Origin: CAZCSY01 sp964501505
Lineage (GTDB): Bacteria; Omnitrophota; Gorgyraeia; Velamenicoccales; Velamenicoccaceae
Direction of reading: 5' to 3'
DNA length: 11,713 nucleotides
Assembly (NCBI GenBank): GCA_964501505.1
Contig: CAZCSY010000044.1
Span: 1-11,713, forward strand
Shown: positions 1 to 6,619 of the stretch, piece by piece
Position numbering within the stretch: the first letter of the stretch is position 1
Layout of the letters: every line of letters starts with the position of its first letter
Notes under the pieces: model-generated
Seen by the model: the letters and a program-made list of their open reading frames with translations, nothing else
What the model was told of the DNA's origin: nothing
The model's database searches: none
Made by a program: the position numbers and the translations under genes

Positions 1-137
1 GTGGACCAGGAGATCACGTTCCCCTGCCGGTCGGCGATCGTGATGATCGTGTTGTTGAAGCTCGCCAATATATGGGCGACCCCGTACGTCGAGGTCAAGA
101 CCTTCTTGACTTTCTTCTTTCTTCCTGGCCTGGCCAT
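1..137 (-). CDS. rpsK: 30S ribosomal protein S11 (5' end, partial)
   Basis: S11 (uS11) forms part of the platform of the 30S subunit beside the mRNA exit path. Only the first 45 codons are present; the gene runs off the left edge. The visible N-terminus begins MARPGRKKKVKKV, the usual basic S11 lead, followed by GVAHILASFNNTIITIADRQGN, which contains the family hallmark 'SFNNTIITI'. The ATG at 135-137 is favoured by a GGAGGT Shine-Dalgarno at 147-152, nine bases upstream. It follows rpsM by 41 nt, the alpha-operon order. Nothing in the visible part is odd. Identification is secure; the truncation is only the window edge. Confidence 0.96.
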   Translation of the reverse strand, partial: MARPGRKKKVKKVLTSTYGVAHILASFNNTIITIADRQGNVISWS

Positions 138-178
138 TCGAAAAATACCTCCGAGGGGTGATCGTGCTTTAATCTTGT

Positions 179-577
179 CTACTTCTTCGCCGACGCCGCC
201 GGCTCGGCTTTCGCTTTGATGATCCCGACGTTCCGGCGCGGCCCCTTGCGCGTGCGCGAGTTGGTGCGCGTGCGCTGTCCGCGCACGGGCAGAGACTTCT
301 TGTGGCGCATGCCGCGGTACGAACCGATCTCCATCAAGCGCTTGATGTTCTGGGAGATCTCACGCCGCAGGTCCCCCTCGATACGATAGCCCTTCTGGAT
401 GACCGACGTGATCCGGGAGACCTCTTCCTCGCTCAACTCCCTGGCGCGCTTGGCCGGATCGATGCCCGCCTCCTGAAGAATATCCGCCGACCGCTTCTTA
501 CCCACGCCGTACAGATAACGCAGCGATACGTCGATACGCTTTTCCTTCGGCAGATCCACACCTAAGATTCTCGGCAT
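179..577 (-). CDS. rpsM: 30S ribosomal protein S13
   Basis: S13 (uS13) sits in the head of the 30S subunit, contacts P-site tRNA and forms bridges to the large subunit through L5. At 132 aa it is longer than the 118 aa E. coli protein. It opens with MPRILGVDLP, then has the helix-two-turns-helix region (about 15-60, with YLYGVGKKR) and the conserved arginine-rich part 'IGSYRGMRHKKSLPVRGQRT' at about 86-105 followed by 'TNSRTRKGPRR'. The extra length is a lysine/alanine tail (KAKAEPAASAKK). The ATG has GGGAG a few bases upstream. It starts 49 nt after rpmJ, and that gap carries inverted repeats described separately. In E. coli this start region is the site of S4 autoregulation; whether that holds here is unknown. 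Confidence 0.97.
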   Translation of the reverse strand: MPRILGVDLPKEKRIDVSLRYLYGVGKKRSADILQEAGIDPAKRARELSEEEVSRITSVIQKGYRIEGDLRREISQNIKRLMEIGSYRGMRHKKSLPVRGQRTRTNSRTRKGPRRNVGIIKAKAEPAASAKK

Positions 578-594
578 CTTGTCTCCCGTCTTTC

Positions 595-622
595 CGAAAC
601 GCCGTTTCGAAACGGGGTTTCG
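595..622 (-). promoter_or_regulatory. Alternating inverted repeats in the rpmJ-rpsM gap
   Basis: Four alternating six-base blocks fill part of this 49-nt gap: CGAAAC (595-600), GTTTCG (604-609), CGAAAC (608-613) and GTTTCG (617-622). Blocks 1/2 and 3/4 can each form a 6-bp stem with a 3-nt loop. Blocks 2/3 form a perfect 14-bp palindrome at 602-615. The pairings share bases 608-609, so they compete. This is the rpsM 5' leader, the position of the S4-binding alpha-operon leader in E. coli. A regulatory role here is an inference from position and pairing only. Confidence 0.45.
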
Positions 623-626
623 ACCG

Positions 627-740
627 CTATCCCTGCCTCTGCTTGTGCTTGGGGTTCGTGCAAATGACGCGCATCGTCCCCTTGCGCCTGATGATCTTAC
701 AATTACCGCAGATCCTTCTGATCGATGATTTGACCTTCAT
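627..740 (-). CDS. rpmJ: 50S ribosomal protein L36, zinc-binding type
   Basis: L36 (bL36) is the small zinc-ribbon protein of the 50S subunit that stabilises 23S rRNA near the stalk base. The product is 37 aa, the normal length, beginning MKVKSSIRRICGNCKIIRRK and ending NPKHKQRQG. The metal ligands are C11, C14, C27 and H32, in the usual CxxC-x12-C-x4-H spacing, so this is the zinc-containing (C+) form. The ATG at 738-740 has AAGGAA seven bases upstream. It lies 11 nt after infA and 49 nt before rpsM, the common infA-rpmJ-rpsM order. Identification is firm despite the short length. Confidence 0.96.
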   Translation of the reverse strand: MKVKSSIRRICGNCKIIRRKGTMRVICTNPKHKQRQG

Positions 741-751
741 GACGCGTTCCT

Positions 752-970
752 TTATTTGCAACGATACGTGATGCGGCCGCGCGAGAGGTCGTACGGCGAC
801 AACTCCACCTTCACGCGGTCTCCCGGCAGGATGCGGATGAAGTGCATCCGGATCTTGCCGGAGACGTGGGCGAGGATCTTGTGACCGTTCTCCAACTCCA
901 CGCGGAACATGGCGTTGGGCAACGACTCCGTGATCACGCCCTCGACTTCGATCGCTTCTTCTTTTGCCAT
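752..970 (-). CDS. infA: Translation initiation factor IF-1
   Basis: IF1 binds the 30S A site during initiation and modulates IF2 and IF3. The product is 72 aa, exactly the usual length, and is a single OB-fold. Recognisable parts are MAKEEAIEVEG at the start, 'LPNAMFRVELENGH' (about 17-30), 'HVSGKIRMHFIRILPGD' (about 35-51) and the terminal 'YDLSRGRITYR'. The ATG at 968-970 follows the map stop after 2 nt. Its Shine-Dalgarno (GGAA) is weak and lies next to the map stop, so translation may depend on coupling to map. The map-infA-rpmJ order is common in bacteria. Confidence 0.97.
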   Translation of the reverse strand: MAKEEAIEVEGVITESLPNAMFRVELENGHKILAHVSGKIRMHFIRILPGDRVKVELSPYDLSRGRITYRCK

Positions 971-972
971 GA

Positions 973-1716
973 TTATTCCGTCAACACCCTGGCCCCTTCG
1001 GCCGTGACCGCAATCGTATGCTCAAAGTGGGCGGAGGCCCCTGCGTCTTTCGTCACCGCGGTCCAGCCGTCGTTCAACACGACGACCTCGGGACCACCGG
1101 CGTTGATCATGGGCTCGACCGCGAGCACCATCCCTTCCTCCAAGACCGGACCCGGGTCCTTCGTCACGAAGTTCGGGATCTGCGGTTCCTCGTGGAGCGC
1201 CTTACCGATGCCGTGCCCCACAAAATCGCGAACGACGGAAAAACCGTTGGACTCGGCGTGGCTCTGGACGGCCCGGGCGATACAAGACAGCTTCTTGCCG
1301 GGCCCGATCGCCCGGATGGCCTTCTCGAGGCAACCCCGCGTCACGTCGATAAGCCGCTTCCTGCCGGCATCCACCGTCCCGACCGCGAGGGTCCGGGCCA
1401 TGTCCGCAAAATATCCCTGGCCTTCGATGCCGACGTCGATGCTGACGATATCACCTTCCCGCAGCGGCCGCTTGCCGGGGATGCCGTGGACAACCTCCTC
1501 GTTCAGGCTGACACAGATGCTGGCCGGGTAACCGCGGTAGCCCTTGAACGCGGAGCGCACGCCGCTTGCCTGCATCAGACGCGCGGCCCGCGCGTCCAGG
1601 TCGCGGGTCAGCACGCCCGCAGCGATCATCGTCTCCAGTTCATCCATCAGCCGGGCCAATACCCCGCCCAGCCCGGCCATCACATCCAACTCTTCTCGTG
1701 TCTTGCGAGGGATCAC
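973..1716 (-). CDS. map: Methionine aminopeptidase, type I
   Basis: This cytosolic metalloenzyme removes the initiator methionine from nascent proteins. The 247 aa product has the full type I set: H77 in 'VVHGIP', metal ligands D94 (SIDVG), D105 (FADMART), H168 (GHGIG), E201 (EPM) and E232 (FEHTI), plus H175. These positions are all three less than in the E. coli enzyme, which supports the chosen start. The start is GTG (1714-1716), with AAGGGG six bases upstream at 1723-1728; the next in-frame ATG would cut into conserved sequence. No N-terminal zinc-finger or SH3-binding extension is present. It follows adk by 37 nt and precedes infA by 2 nt. Confidence 0.96.
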   Translation of the reverse strand: MIPRKTREELDVMAGLGGVLARLMDELETMIAAGVLTRDLDARAARLMQASGVRSAFKGYRGYPASICVSLNEEVVHGIPGKRPLREGDIVSIDVGIEGQGYFADMARTLAVGTVDAGRKRLIDVTRGCLEKAIRAIGPGKKLSCIARAVQSHAESNGFSVVRDFVGHGIGKALHEEPQIPNFVTKDPGPVLEEGMVLAVEPMINAGGPEVVVLNDGWTAVTKDAGASAHFEHTIAVTAEGARVLTE

Positions 1717-1753
1717 GCGCTGCCCCTTAGCGCTTCATCCAACCTGCCGATCC

Positions 1754-2392
1754 TTATGAAAGAGCCAATATCTTCTTGATGACGCGAAAGACCTCTTTGG
1801 CGTCGCAGTCGCCGGAGACATCCTCGAGTCTGCCCTGACGGCGGTAATAATCCAGGACGCTCCGGGATTCCTTCAGGTAGACGTCCAGGCGGTTGCGCAC
1901 CGTCGCCTCGTTGTCATCCGGGCGCTGAAAGAGCTTCACCGCGCATTGGTCACACAGCATGTCCTTTTTGGGCGGCATGTTCGACAAATGATAATTCGTG
2001 CCGCACTGAGGACAGACGCGCCGTCCGGTCAGACGCTGCAACACCGTCTCTTCGGAGGTCTTGAGATAAATCGCCCTGTCGATCCCGCCGGATAAAATCT
2101 CATCCAGGGCCTTGGCCTGCGCCGCGGTGCGCGGGAAACCGTCCAGGATGAACCCCTGGATGACGTCCGGCTCACCCAGCCGCTTCTTGACCATCTCGGT
2201 CACGAGCGTGTCCGGGACGAGCCTGCCGGCCTCCATGTATCCCTTGGCCTCGTGCCCGAGCGGTGTCGAGCCCTTCACCTCGCGGCGCAGGATGTCACCG
2301 GTCGAGATGTGCGGCAGATGAAGCTCTTCAGTCATGATCTTCGCCTGCGTTCCCTTGCCGGCGCCCGGAGGGCCAAAGAGGATAATCTTCAT
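1754..2392 (-). CDS. adk: Adenylate kinase with zinc-type LID
   Basis: Adenylate kinase converts ATP plus AMP to two ADP in the cytosol. The 212 aa product begins MKIILFGPPGAGKGTQ, with the P-loop at about 7-15 and K13 as the phosphate-binding lysine. It has the AMP-binding region 'STGDILRREV' (about 30-39) and 'DGFPRT' (84-89). The LID domain has C127, C130, C147 and C150 in CPQC...CDQC arrangement, indicating a structural zinc, unlike the cysteine-free LID of E. coli. The ATG directly abuts the secY stop codon with no gap. AAGGGG, within the last secY codons, is its likely Shine-Dalgarno, so the two genes are probably translationally coupled. secY-adk-map is a widespread arrangement. Confidence 0.97.
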   Translation of the reverse strand: MKIILFGPPGAGKGTQAKIMTEELHLPHISTGDILRREVKGSTPLGHEAKGYMEAGRLVPDTLVTEMVKKRLGEPDVIQGFILDGFPRTAAQAKALDEILSGGIDRAIYLKTSEETVLQRLTGRRVCPQCGTNYHLSNMPPKKDMLCDQCAVKLFQRPDDNEATVRNRLDVYLKESRSVLDYYRRQGRLEDVSGDCDAKEVFRVIKKILALS

Positions 2393-3739
<1,347 letters not shown>

Positions 3740-3756
3740 AAATGAGGCCGCGGCTT

Positions 3757-3775
3757 ACGGCGCTGCAAGCGCCGT
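3757..3775 (-). promoter_or_regulatory. Perfect 8-bp hairpin upstream of secY
   Basis: In the mRNA sense this reads ACGGCGCT-TGC-AGCGCCGT: a perfect 8-bp, GC-rich stem with a three-base loop, 17 nt before the secY ATG. No U-tract follows, so it is not a normal intrinsic terminator. secY has no clear Shine-Dalgarno, so the stem could influence secY translation, mRNA processing or 3' end stability, but that is inference. A short ATG...TAA of seven codons (3755-3778) overlaps it; I give that no weight. Confidence 0.5.
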
Positions 3776-3792
3776 CATCTGTCTGGCCGATT

Positions 3793-4269
3793 TTATCCCC
3801 CTCTGGGGGATGCTTCTTCGGATTGCTTCGTGATGATCTCGACGGTCCCGGCGGCTTCCTGCACTTTCTTGACGGCCGATGCGGTCGCGCGGTGCACGCG
3901 CACCGAGAGGGCCTTCTTGATGGCACCGTCGCCCAAAAGCTTCACCTGGCCTTCCTTATTCCTGATCAACCCTTCCTCGAAGAGCGTGTCCGGCGAGACC
4001 ATCGCCCCTTTGGAAAAACGGTTGAGGTCTTTCACGTTGACGATCTGAAACGGGGACGCCGAACGACTCCGGAATCCGCGCTTGGGCAGGCGCCGGAAGA
4101 GCATCATCTGGCCGCCCTCGAAGCCCGGACGAAAATCCCGACCTGCGCGCGAACCCTGACCCTTGTTGCCGCGGCCGGAGGTCTTTCCTCGGCCGGAGCC
4201 CGTGCCGCGGCCGACGATCTGCCTTCTCCTGCGGGCCCCTTTAGGAGCACCGATATCAGTTATGCGCAT
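3793..4269 (-). CDS. rplO: 50S ribosomal protein L15
   Basis: L15 (uL15) is a late-assembly 23S rRNA-binding protein of the 50S subunit. The 158 aa product (144 in E. coli) starts MRITDIGAPKGARRRR, followed by the glycine/arginine-rich extended N-terminus 'GRGTGSGRGKTSGRGNKGQ' (about 21-39) and 'GFEGGQMMLFRRLPKRGF' (about 49-66). The C-terminal globular part carries 'VKLLGDGAIKKALSV'. The ATG at 4267-4269 overlaps the end of rpsE by 14 nt, with AAGGA about eight bases upstream. The direct rpsE-rplO overlap leaves no room for rpmD (L30), which usually lies between them. A perfect hairpin spans its stop codon. Confidence 0.97.
   Translation of the reverse strand: MRITDIGAPKGARRRRQIVGRGTGSGRGKTSGRGNKGQGSRAGRDFRPGFEGGQMMLFRRLPKRGFRSRSASPFQIVNVKDLNRFSKGAMVSPDTLFEEGLIRNKEGQVKLLGDGAIKKALSVRVHRATASAVKKVQEAAGTVEIITKQSEEASPRGG
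3795..3811 (-). promoter_or_regulatory. Perfect 7-bp hairpin spanning the rplO stop
   Basis: In the mRNA sense this reads ATCCCCC-AGA-GGGGGAT: a perfect 7-bp stem with a three-base loop, covering the last codons of rplO and the first base of its TAA stop. The mRNA then continues AAAATC rather than with a U-run, so termination is unlikely. It lies 19 nt before the second hairpin (3757-3775), giving two strong stem-loops in tandem at the rplO-secY junction. Confidence 0.45.
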
Positions 4270-4783
4270 GGTCCTGTCCTTCGACCGCCCCGGCGACCGG
4301 TTCGTGCCGCAGGCGGAATATCTCGAGGTCCCGGCTCAACTGCTCCAGACCTTCCAGCGTCGCCTTGATGACGTTCATGGCGTTGTTTGACGTCAGGCAC
4401 TTCGTCAGGATATCCTTGATGCCCGCCGCCTCGCACACCGCGCGCACGGGCCCGGAGGCGATAATCCCCGTCCCCTCGACGGCCGGCTTCAACAGCACGC
4501 GCGCCGAACCGTACATCCCCATCACGTCGTGCGGGATGGTCGTGCCGTCCAGCGGAACCGGCATCATCTTCTTCTTGGCCTGGGCGATGCCCTTGCGGAT
4601 GGCGTCGGCGACCTCGTTGGCCTTGCCCAGAGATACCCCGACGCGGCCGCGGGTGTTGCCCACCACGACCAAGGCGCTAAAGGAAAGCTTCTTGCCCCCC
4701 TTCGTCACCTTCGAGACACGGCTGATCTTGACGACCTTCTCAATCGCTTCCTTGGATTCACTGATTGAAATCGGCTGTACCAT
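4256..4783 (-). CDS. rpsE: 30S ribosomal protein S5
   Basis: S5 (uS5) lies on the back of the 30S subunit near the mRNA entry pore and affects decoding fidelity. The 175 aa product has the N-terminal double-stranded-RNA-binding-like domain with 'SKVTKGGKKLSFSALVVVG' (about 24-42) and 'GKANEVADAIRKG' (about 53-65), then the C-terminal domain with 'GTGIIASGPVRAV' and 'AGIKDILTKCLTSNNAMN'. The loop before 'GRVGV' reads VGNTRG rather than the more usual VGDGxG, and the common 'EVPxAI' proline is alanine; both are mild departures. The ATG follows rplR by 2 nt, with GGAG nine bases upstream. The C-terminus (VEGQDHAHN) is encoded by bases shared with rplO. Confidence 0.96.
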   Translation of the reverse strand: MVQPISISESKEAIEKVVKISRVSKVTKGGKKLSFSALVVVGNTRGRVGVSLGKANEVADAIRKGIAQAKKKMMPVPLDGTTIPHDVMGMYGSARVLLKPAVEGTGIIASGPVRAVCEAAGIKDILTKCLTSNNAMNVIKATLEGLEQLSRDLEIFRLRHEPVAGAVEGQDHAHN

Positions 4784-4785
4784 AG

Positions 4786-5160
4786 CTAAAACTCCAATCC
4801 GCCTTTCCGGGCCGCCTCGGCAAATGCCTTGATGCGGCCGTGGTAATCGTACCCGCCACGGTCAAAGACCACGCGGGTGATGCGGTTTGCCTTGGCCTTC
4901 TGGGCGACGACCTCGCCCAGGAGCGCGGCGGCCTTCAGGTTCCCGCCGTAGGCCGTCTTTTGACGAAAATCCATTTCAACCGTCGAGGCGCTCATCAGGG
5001 TCTTGCCCTGCGTATCATCGATCACCTGAATAAAAAGGTTCTTGAGGCTGCGACGCAGGTTGAGACGCGGCCGCTCGGCCGTCCCCTTCACGTGCTTGCG
5101 CAGACGCAGGTGCCGACGCTGGCGTCCCGTCATCTTTGTCGTCATGAGCGCTTTCTTCAT
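4786..5160 (-). CDS. rplR: 50S ribosomal protein L18
   Basis: L18 (uL18) binds 5S rRNA, with L5, in the central protuberance. The 124 aa product (117 in E. coli) has a basic N-terminus 'RQRRHLRLRKHVKGTAERPR' (about 13-32) and the conserved end 'VVFDRGGYDYHGRIKAFAEAARKGGLEF' (C-terminal 28 residues), containing 'DRGGYDYHGRIKAFAEAARK'. The first ATG (5158-5160) is chosen over one five codons later because GAGGGG stands just upstream; the later ATG lacks such a sequence. It follows rplF by 139 nt, the second-longest gap here, most of it taken by a palindromic element. That separation is unusual within an otherwise tightly packed spc cluster. Confidence 0.96.
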   Translation of the reverse strand: MKKALMTTKMTGRQRRHLRLRKHVKGTAERPRLNLRRSLKNLFIQVIDDTQGKTLMSASTVEMDFRQKTAYGGNLKAAALLGEVVAQKAKANRITRVVFDRGGYDYHGRIKAFAEAARKGGLEF

Positions 5161-5191
5161 AGAAACCCCTCGGGCTTACCCATCTCGTGAC

Positions 5192-5282
5192 ATCCCGCCA
5201 AGCGCTTTTGCGCATTCATCCCGGGGTTTGCCCCTGCCTGCGACAGGCAGGGCTTGCCCGGGGTATTCTGCGAAGGCGGGAT
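5192..5282. repeat. 91-bp nested palindromic element (rplF-rplR gap)
   Basis: The ends are perfect 8-bp inverted repeats, ATCCCGCC (5192-5199) and GGCGGGAT (5275-5282). Further in, CGCA (5211-5214) pairs with TGCG (5269-5272) and CCCGGG (5220-5225) with CCCGGG (5257-5262). The core is a perfect 9-bp stem, CCCTGCCTG (5232-5240) with CAGGCAGGG (5244-5252), on a CGA loop. A side stem GCGC-TTTT-GCGC lies at 5202-5213. This nested design resembles the short palindromic intergenic repeats (REP, dRS3-like, MITE-like) of many bacteria. I see no clear target-site duplication. It may be a non-autonomous repeat, or an RNA structure between rplF and rplR. Confidence 0.65.
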
Positions 5283-5299
5283 AACGGTCTATCCTTGGT

Positions 5300-5839
5300 T
5301 TACTTCGTGACGGCTTTACCGACCTTGCGGCGCACCCGCTCGTCCACATAGCGGATGCCCTTACCTTTATAGGGCTCCGGCGGGCAGACGTCGCGGATCT
5401 CGGCCGCCACCTGGCCCACGCGGGCCTTGTCGATACCGGAGATGGTAATGAAGACCTGCCTGCCGGCGTCGATCTTGACGTCATCGGGGATCGGATACTC
5501 GACCGGATGCGAAAACCCGACGTTCAGCTTCAAGGTCTTTCCCTGGGCCTGGGCCTTGTACCCCACCCCTTCGATCTTGAGAGTCTTGGAAAAACCCTCG
5601 GAGACGCCCCTGATCATGTTCATGACGAGGGCCCGGCTGGTCCCGTGCAGGGAACGCGACACCTTCAGGTCGTTGACGCGGGTAAAGACGACCTCGTTCT
5701 CCTTGTGCTCACACCGGATGCTCTGCGGCAACATGAATGACAACTTGCCCTTGGGACCCTCCACGAGGACGGTCCCATCCTGGACTCTCACCTTGACGCC
5801 GCCGGGAATCTCGATGGGTTTTTTACCGATACGCGACAT
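5300..5839 (-). CDS. rplF: 50S ribosomal protein L6
   Basis: L6 (uL6) binds 23S rRNA near the sarcin-ricin loop and the factor-binding site. The 179 aa product (177 in E. coli) starts MSRIGKKPIEIPGGVKV, the family's typical opening, and has two tandem domains. The second contains 'GVGYKAQAQGKTLKLNVGFS' (about 91-110) and ends with the signature 'PEPYKGKGIRYVDE' (about 153-166) and VRRKVGKAVTK. The ATG at 5837-5839 follows the rpsH stop by 4 nt, with GAGG just ahead of it. No oddity in the protein. The gene ends 17 nt before the palindromic element that separates it from rplR. Confidence 0.97.
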   Translation of the reverse strand: MSRIGKKPIEIPGGVKVRVQDGTVLVEGPKGKLSFMLPQSIRCEHKENEVVFTRVNDLKVSRSLHGTSRALVMNMIRGVSEGFSKTLKIEGVGYKAQAQGKTLKLNVGFSHPVEYPIPDDVKIDAGRQVFITISGIDKARVGQVAAEIRDVCPPEPYKGKGIRYVDERVRRKVGKAVTK

Positions 5840-5843
5840 AGCC

Positions 5844-6239
5844 TCACCAGATGTAACACATCACTTCGCCGCCGATCTTCGCCTCGCGGGCCTGCGCGTC
5901 CGTCATCAGGCCACGCGACGTCGAAAGGATCGCCGTGCCCCGGCCGCGCAGGACGCGCGGGATCTCCCGGGCCCCTTTATAGACACGCAGTCCCGGACGC
6001 GAGACCCTCTTCAGATTGATGATCACCGACTTCTTGCGGACATACCTTAAATAGACACGCAGGACACCCTGTTTGCTGTCCTTGATCACGCGGAAGTTGT
6101 CGATGAACCCTTCCTCTTTCAAGAGACCCGCCAGGGCCGTCAACAGCTTGGAGTTCGGTATATCGACCTTCTCGTGTCCGGCGCGCGAGGCATTGCGCAC
6201 CAGCGTCAACATATTCGCAATCGGATCATTAAAGCTCAT
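5844..6239 (-). CDS. rpsH: 30S ribosomal protein S8
   Basis: S8 (uS8) is a primary binder of 16S rRNA helix 21 and organises the 30S central domain; in E. coli it also represses the spc operon by binding mRNA near rplE. The 131 aa product opens with 'NDPIANMLTLVRNA' (about 4-17), a family hallmark, then 'KVDIPNSKLL', and closes with 'GRGTAILSTSRGLMTDAQAR' (about 99-118) and EVMCYIW. The ATG (6237-6239) directly follows the 3' arm of a 7-bp hairpin that nearly matches one in front of rplE. It lies 182 nt after rpsN, the longest gap in the window. Confidence 0.97.
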   Translation of the reverse strand: MSFNDPIANMLTLVRNASRAGHEKVDIPNSKLLTALAGLLKEEGFIDNFRVIKDSKQGVLRVYLRYVRKKSVIINLKRVSRPGLRVYKGAREIPRVLRGRGTAILSTSRGLMTDAQAREAKIGGEVMCYIW

Positions 6240-6269
6240 GGTTTACCCTCATTCACCTTCCCGTAAACC
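6240..6269 (-). promoter_or_regulatory. SD-loop hairpin immediately before rpsH
   Basis: In the mRNA sense: GGTTTAC, a 16-nt loop, then GTAAACC directly followed by the rpsH ATG. The stem is 7 bp and perfect. The loop holds two Shine-Dalgarno-like runs, GAAGG and GAGG; the second continues into the stem. The element before rplE has the same geometry with one compensatory base-pair change. Its position suggests control of rpsH initiation, but function is inferred. Confidence 0.6.
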
Positions 6270-6309
6270 ACCCCGGATTTCCCTTTTGGGATTCCCCAAA
6301 TCCGGGGTG
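6269..6309. repeat. 12-bp inverted repeat in the rpsN-rpsH gap
   Basis: CACCCCGGATTT (6269-6280) and AAATCCGGGGTG (6298-6309) are perfect 12-bp inverted repeats around a 17-nt spacer that itself contains CCC-TTTT-GGG. In the mRNA this is a strong stem immediately 5' of the rpsH SD-loop hairpin. A comparable stem occupies the same place before rplE, so the two stems appear to form one composite unit of about 70 nt. No U-run follows, so a terminator is unlikely. Confidence 0.65.
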
Positions 6310-6320
6310 AACAGAACGTT

Positions 6321-6333
6321 ATTCACCTTCCCG
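6321..6333. repeat. Second copy of the 13-base ATTCACCTTCCCG motif
   Basis: ATTCACCTTCCCG at 6321-6333 is identical to 6251-6263 in the loop and arm of the rpsH-proximal hairpin, 70 bases away. About 30 bases further on, CCGTAAATCATCCCC (6366-6380) resembles CCGTAAACCACCCCG after the first copy, with a stem again following. This looks like a degenerate second copy of the whole unit, interrupted by about 30 bases. Confidence 0.5.
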
Positions 6334-6372
6334 CCGTAGGTCCCGCGTCCCCGGCTCTTGCCTCCCCGTAAA

Positions 6373-6415
6373 TCATCCCCTGTCGCTGTCTCAAGCGGGC
6401 GGCGACGCGGGATGA
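6373..6415. repeat. Imperfect 14-bp inverted repeat next to the rpsN stop
   Basis: TCATCCCCTGTCGC (6373-6386) pairs with GCGACGCGGGATGA (6402-6415) with one mismatch and one wobble, around a 15-nt loop. It ends six bases before the rpsN stop codon, so in the mRNA it is the first structure after rpsN. It could protect the upstream message end or damp read-through, but it lacks a terminator U-run. The TCATCCC terminus resembles the ends of the 91-bp element in the rplF-rplR gap. Confidence 0.5.
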
Positions 6416-6421
6416 CGCCCC

Positions 6422-6607
6422 CTACCAACTGGCCTTTCTCACTCCGGGGATCTCGCCTTTAGAGGCCAACTCCCGGAAGCAGATGCGGCACAGCTGAAAG
6501 CGCCGATAGTAGCCGCCCGAACGGCCGCAGATCCGGCAACGGGTCGTCTTACGGCTTGAAAACTTGGGCTTCCTCTTCCAGCGGTTGATTTGCGAAGTCT
6601 TGGCCAC
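6422..6607 (-). CDS. rpsN: 30S ribosomal protein S14, zinc-binding type Z
   Basis: S14 (uS14) is a 30S head protein near the A and P sites. The product is 61 aa, the length of the short zinc-binding (C+) form; the zinc-free form of E. coli is 101 aa. The ligands C24, C27, C40 and C43 form CxxC-x12-CxxC, and the C-terminus 'GEIPGVRKASW' is the type Z ending. The start is GTG (6605-6607), with AAGGA about six bases upstream. It follows rplE by 12 nt and is separated from rpsH by 182 nt of repeat-rich sequence, whereas these genes are usually close. The symbol rpsZ or rpsN1 is also used. Confidence 0.96.
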   Translation of the reverse strand: MAKTSQINRWKRKPKFSSRKTTRCRICGRSGGYYRRFQLCRICFRELASKGEIPGVRKASW

Positions 6608-6619
6608 GGCGTCCTTTCA

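Noticed and set aside
1727..1738. Three-codon frame ATG AAG CGC TAA just before map
   Set aside because: Too short to distinguish from chance; the AAGGGG it runs into is simply the map Shine-Dalgarno.
3755..3778. Seven-codon frame (MTALAAP) overlapping the secY-upstream hairpin
   Set aside because: Weak start context and chance-level length. The hairpin is the better-supported feature.
5157..5183. Eight-codon frame (MGKPEGFL) whose stop overlaps the rplR start as ATGA
   Set aside because: No convincing Shine-Dalgarno, and a frame this short arises readily by chance; the overlap with the rplR ATG could be accidental. A ribosome profile would be needed to revive it.
5192..5282. A CRISPR-like or IS remnant reading of the palindromic element
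   Set aside because: There is one nested palindrome, no repeat-spacer periodicity, no transposase fragment and no evident target-site duplication.
6269..6415. Intrinsic terminator candidates in the rpsN-rpsH gap
   Set aside because: The stems are strong but no U-run follows any of them in the mRNA direction, and essential genes of the same cluster continue downstream.
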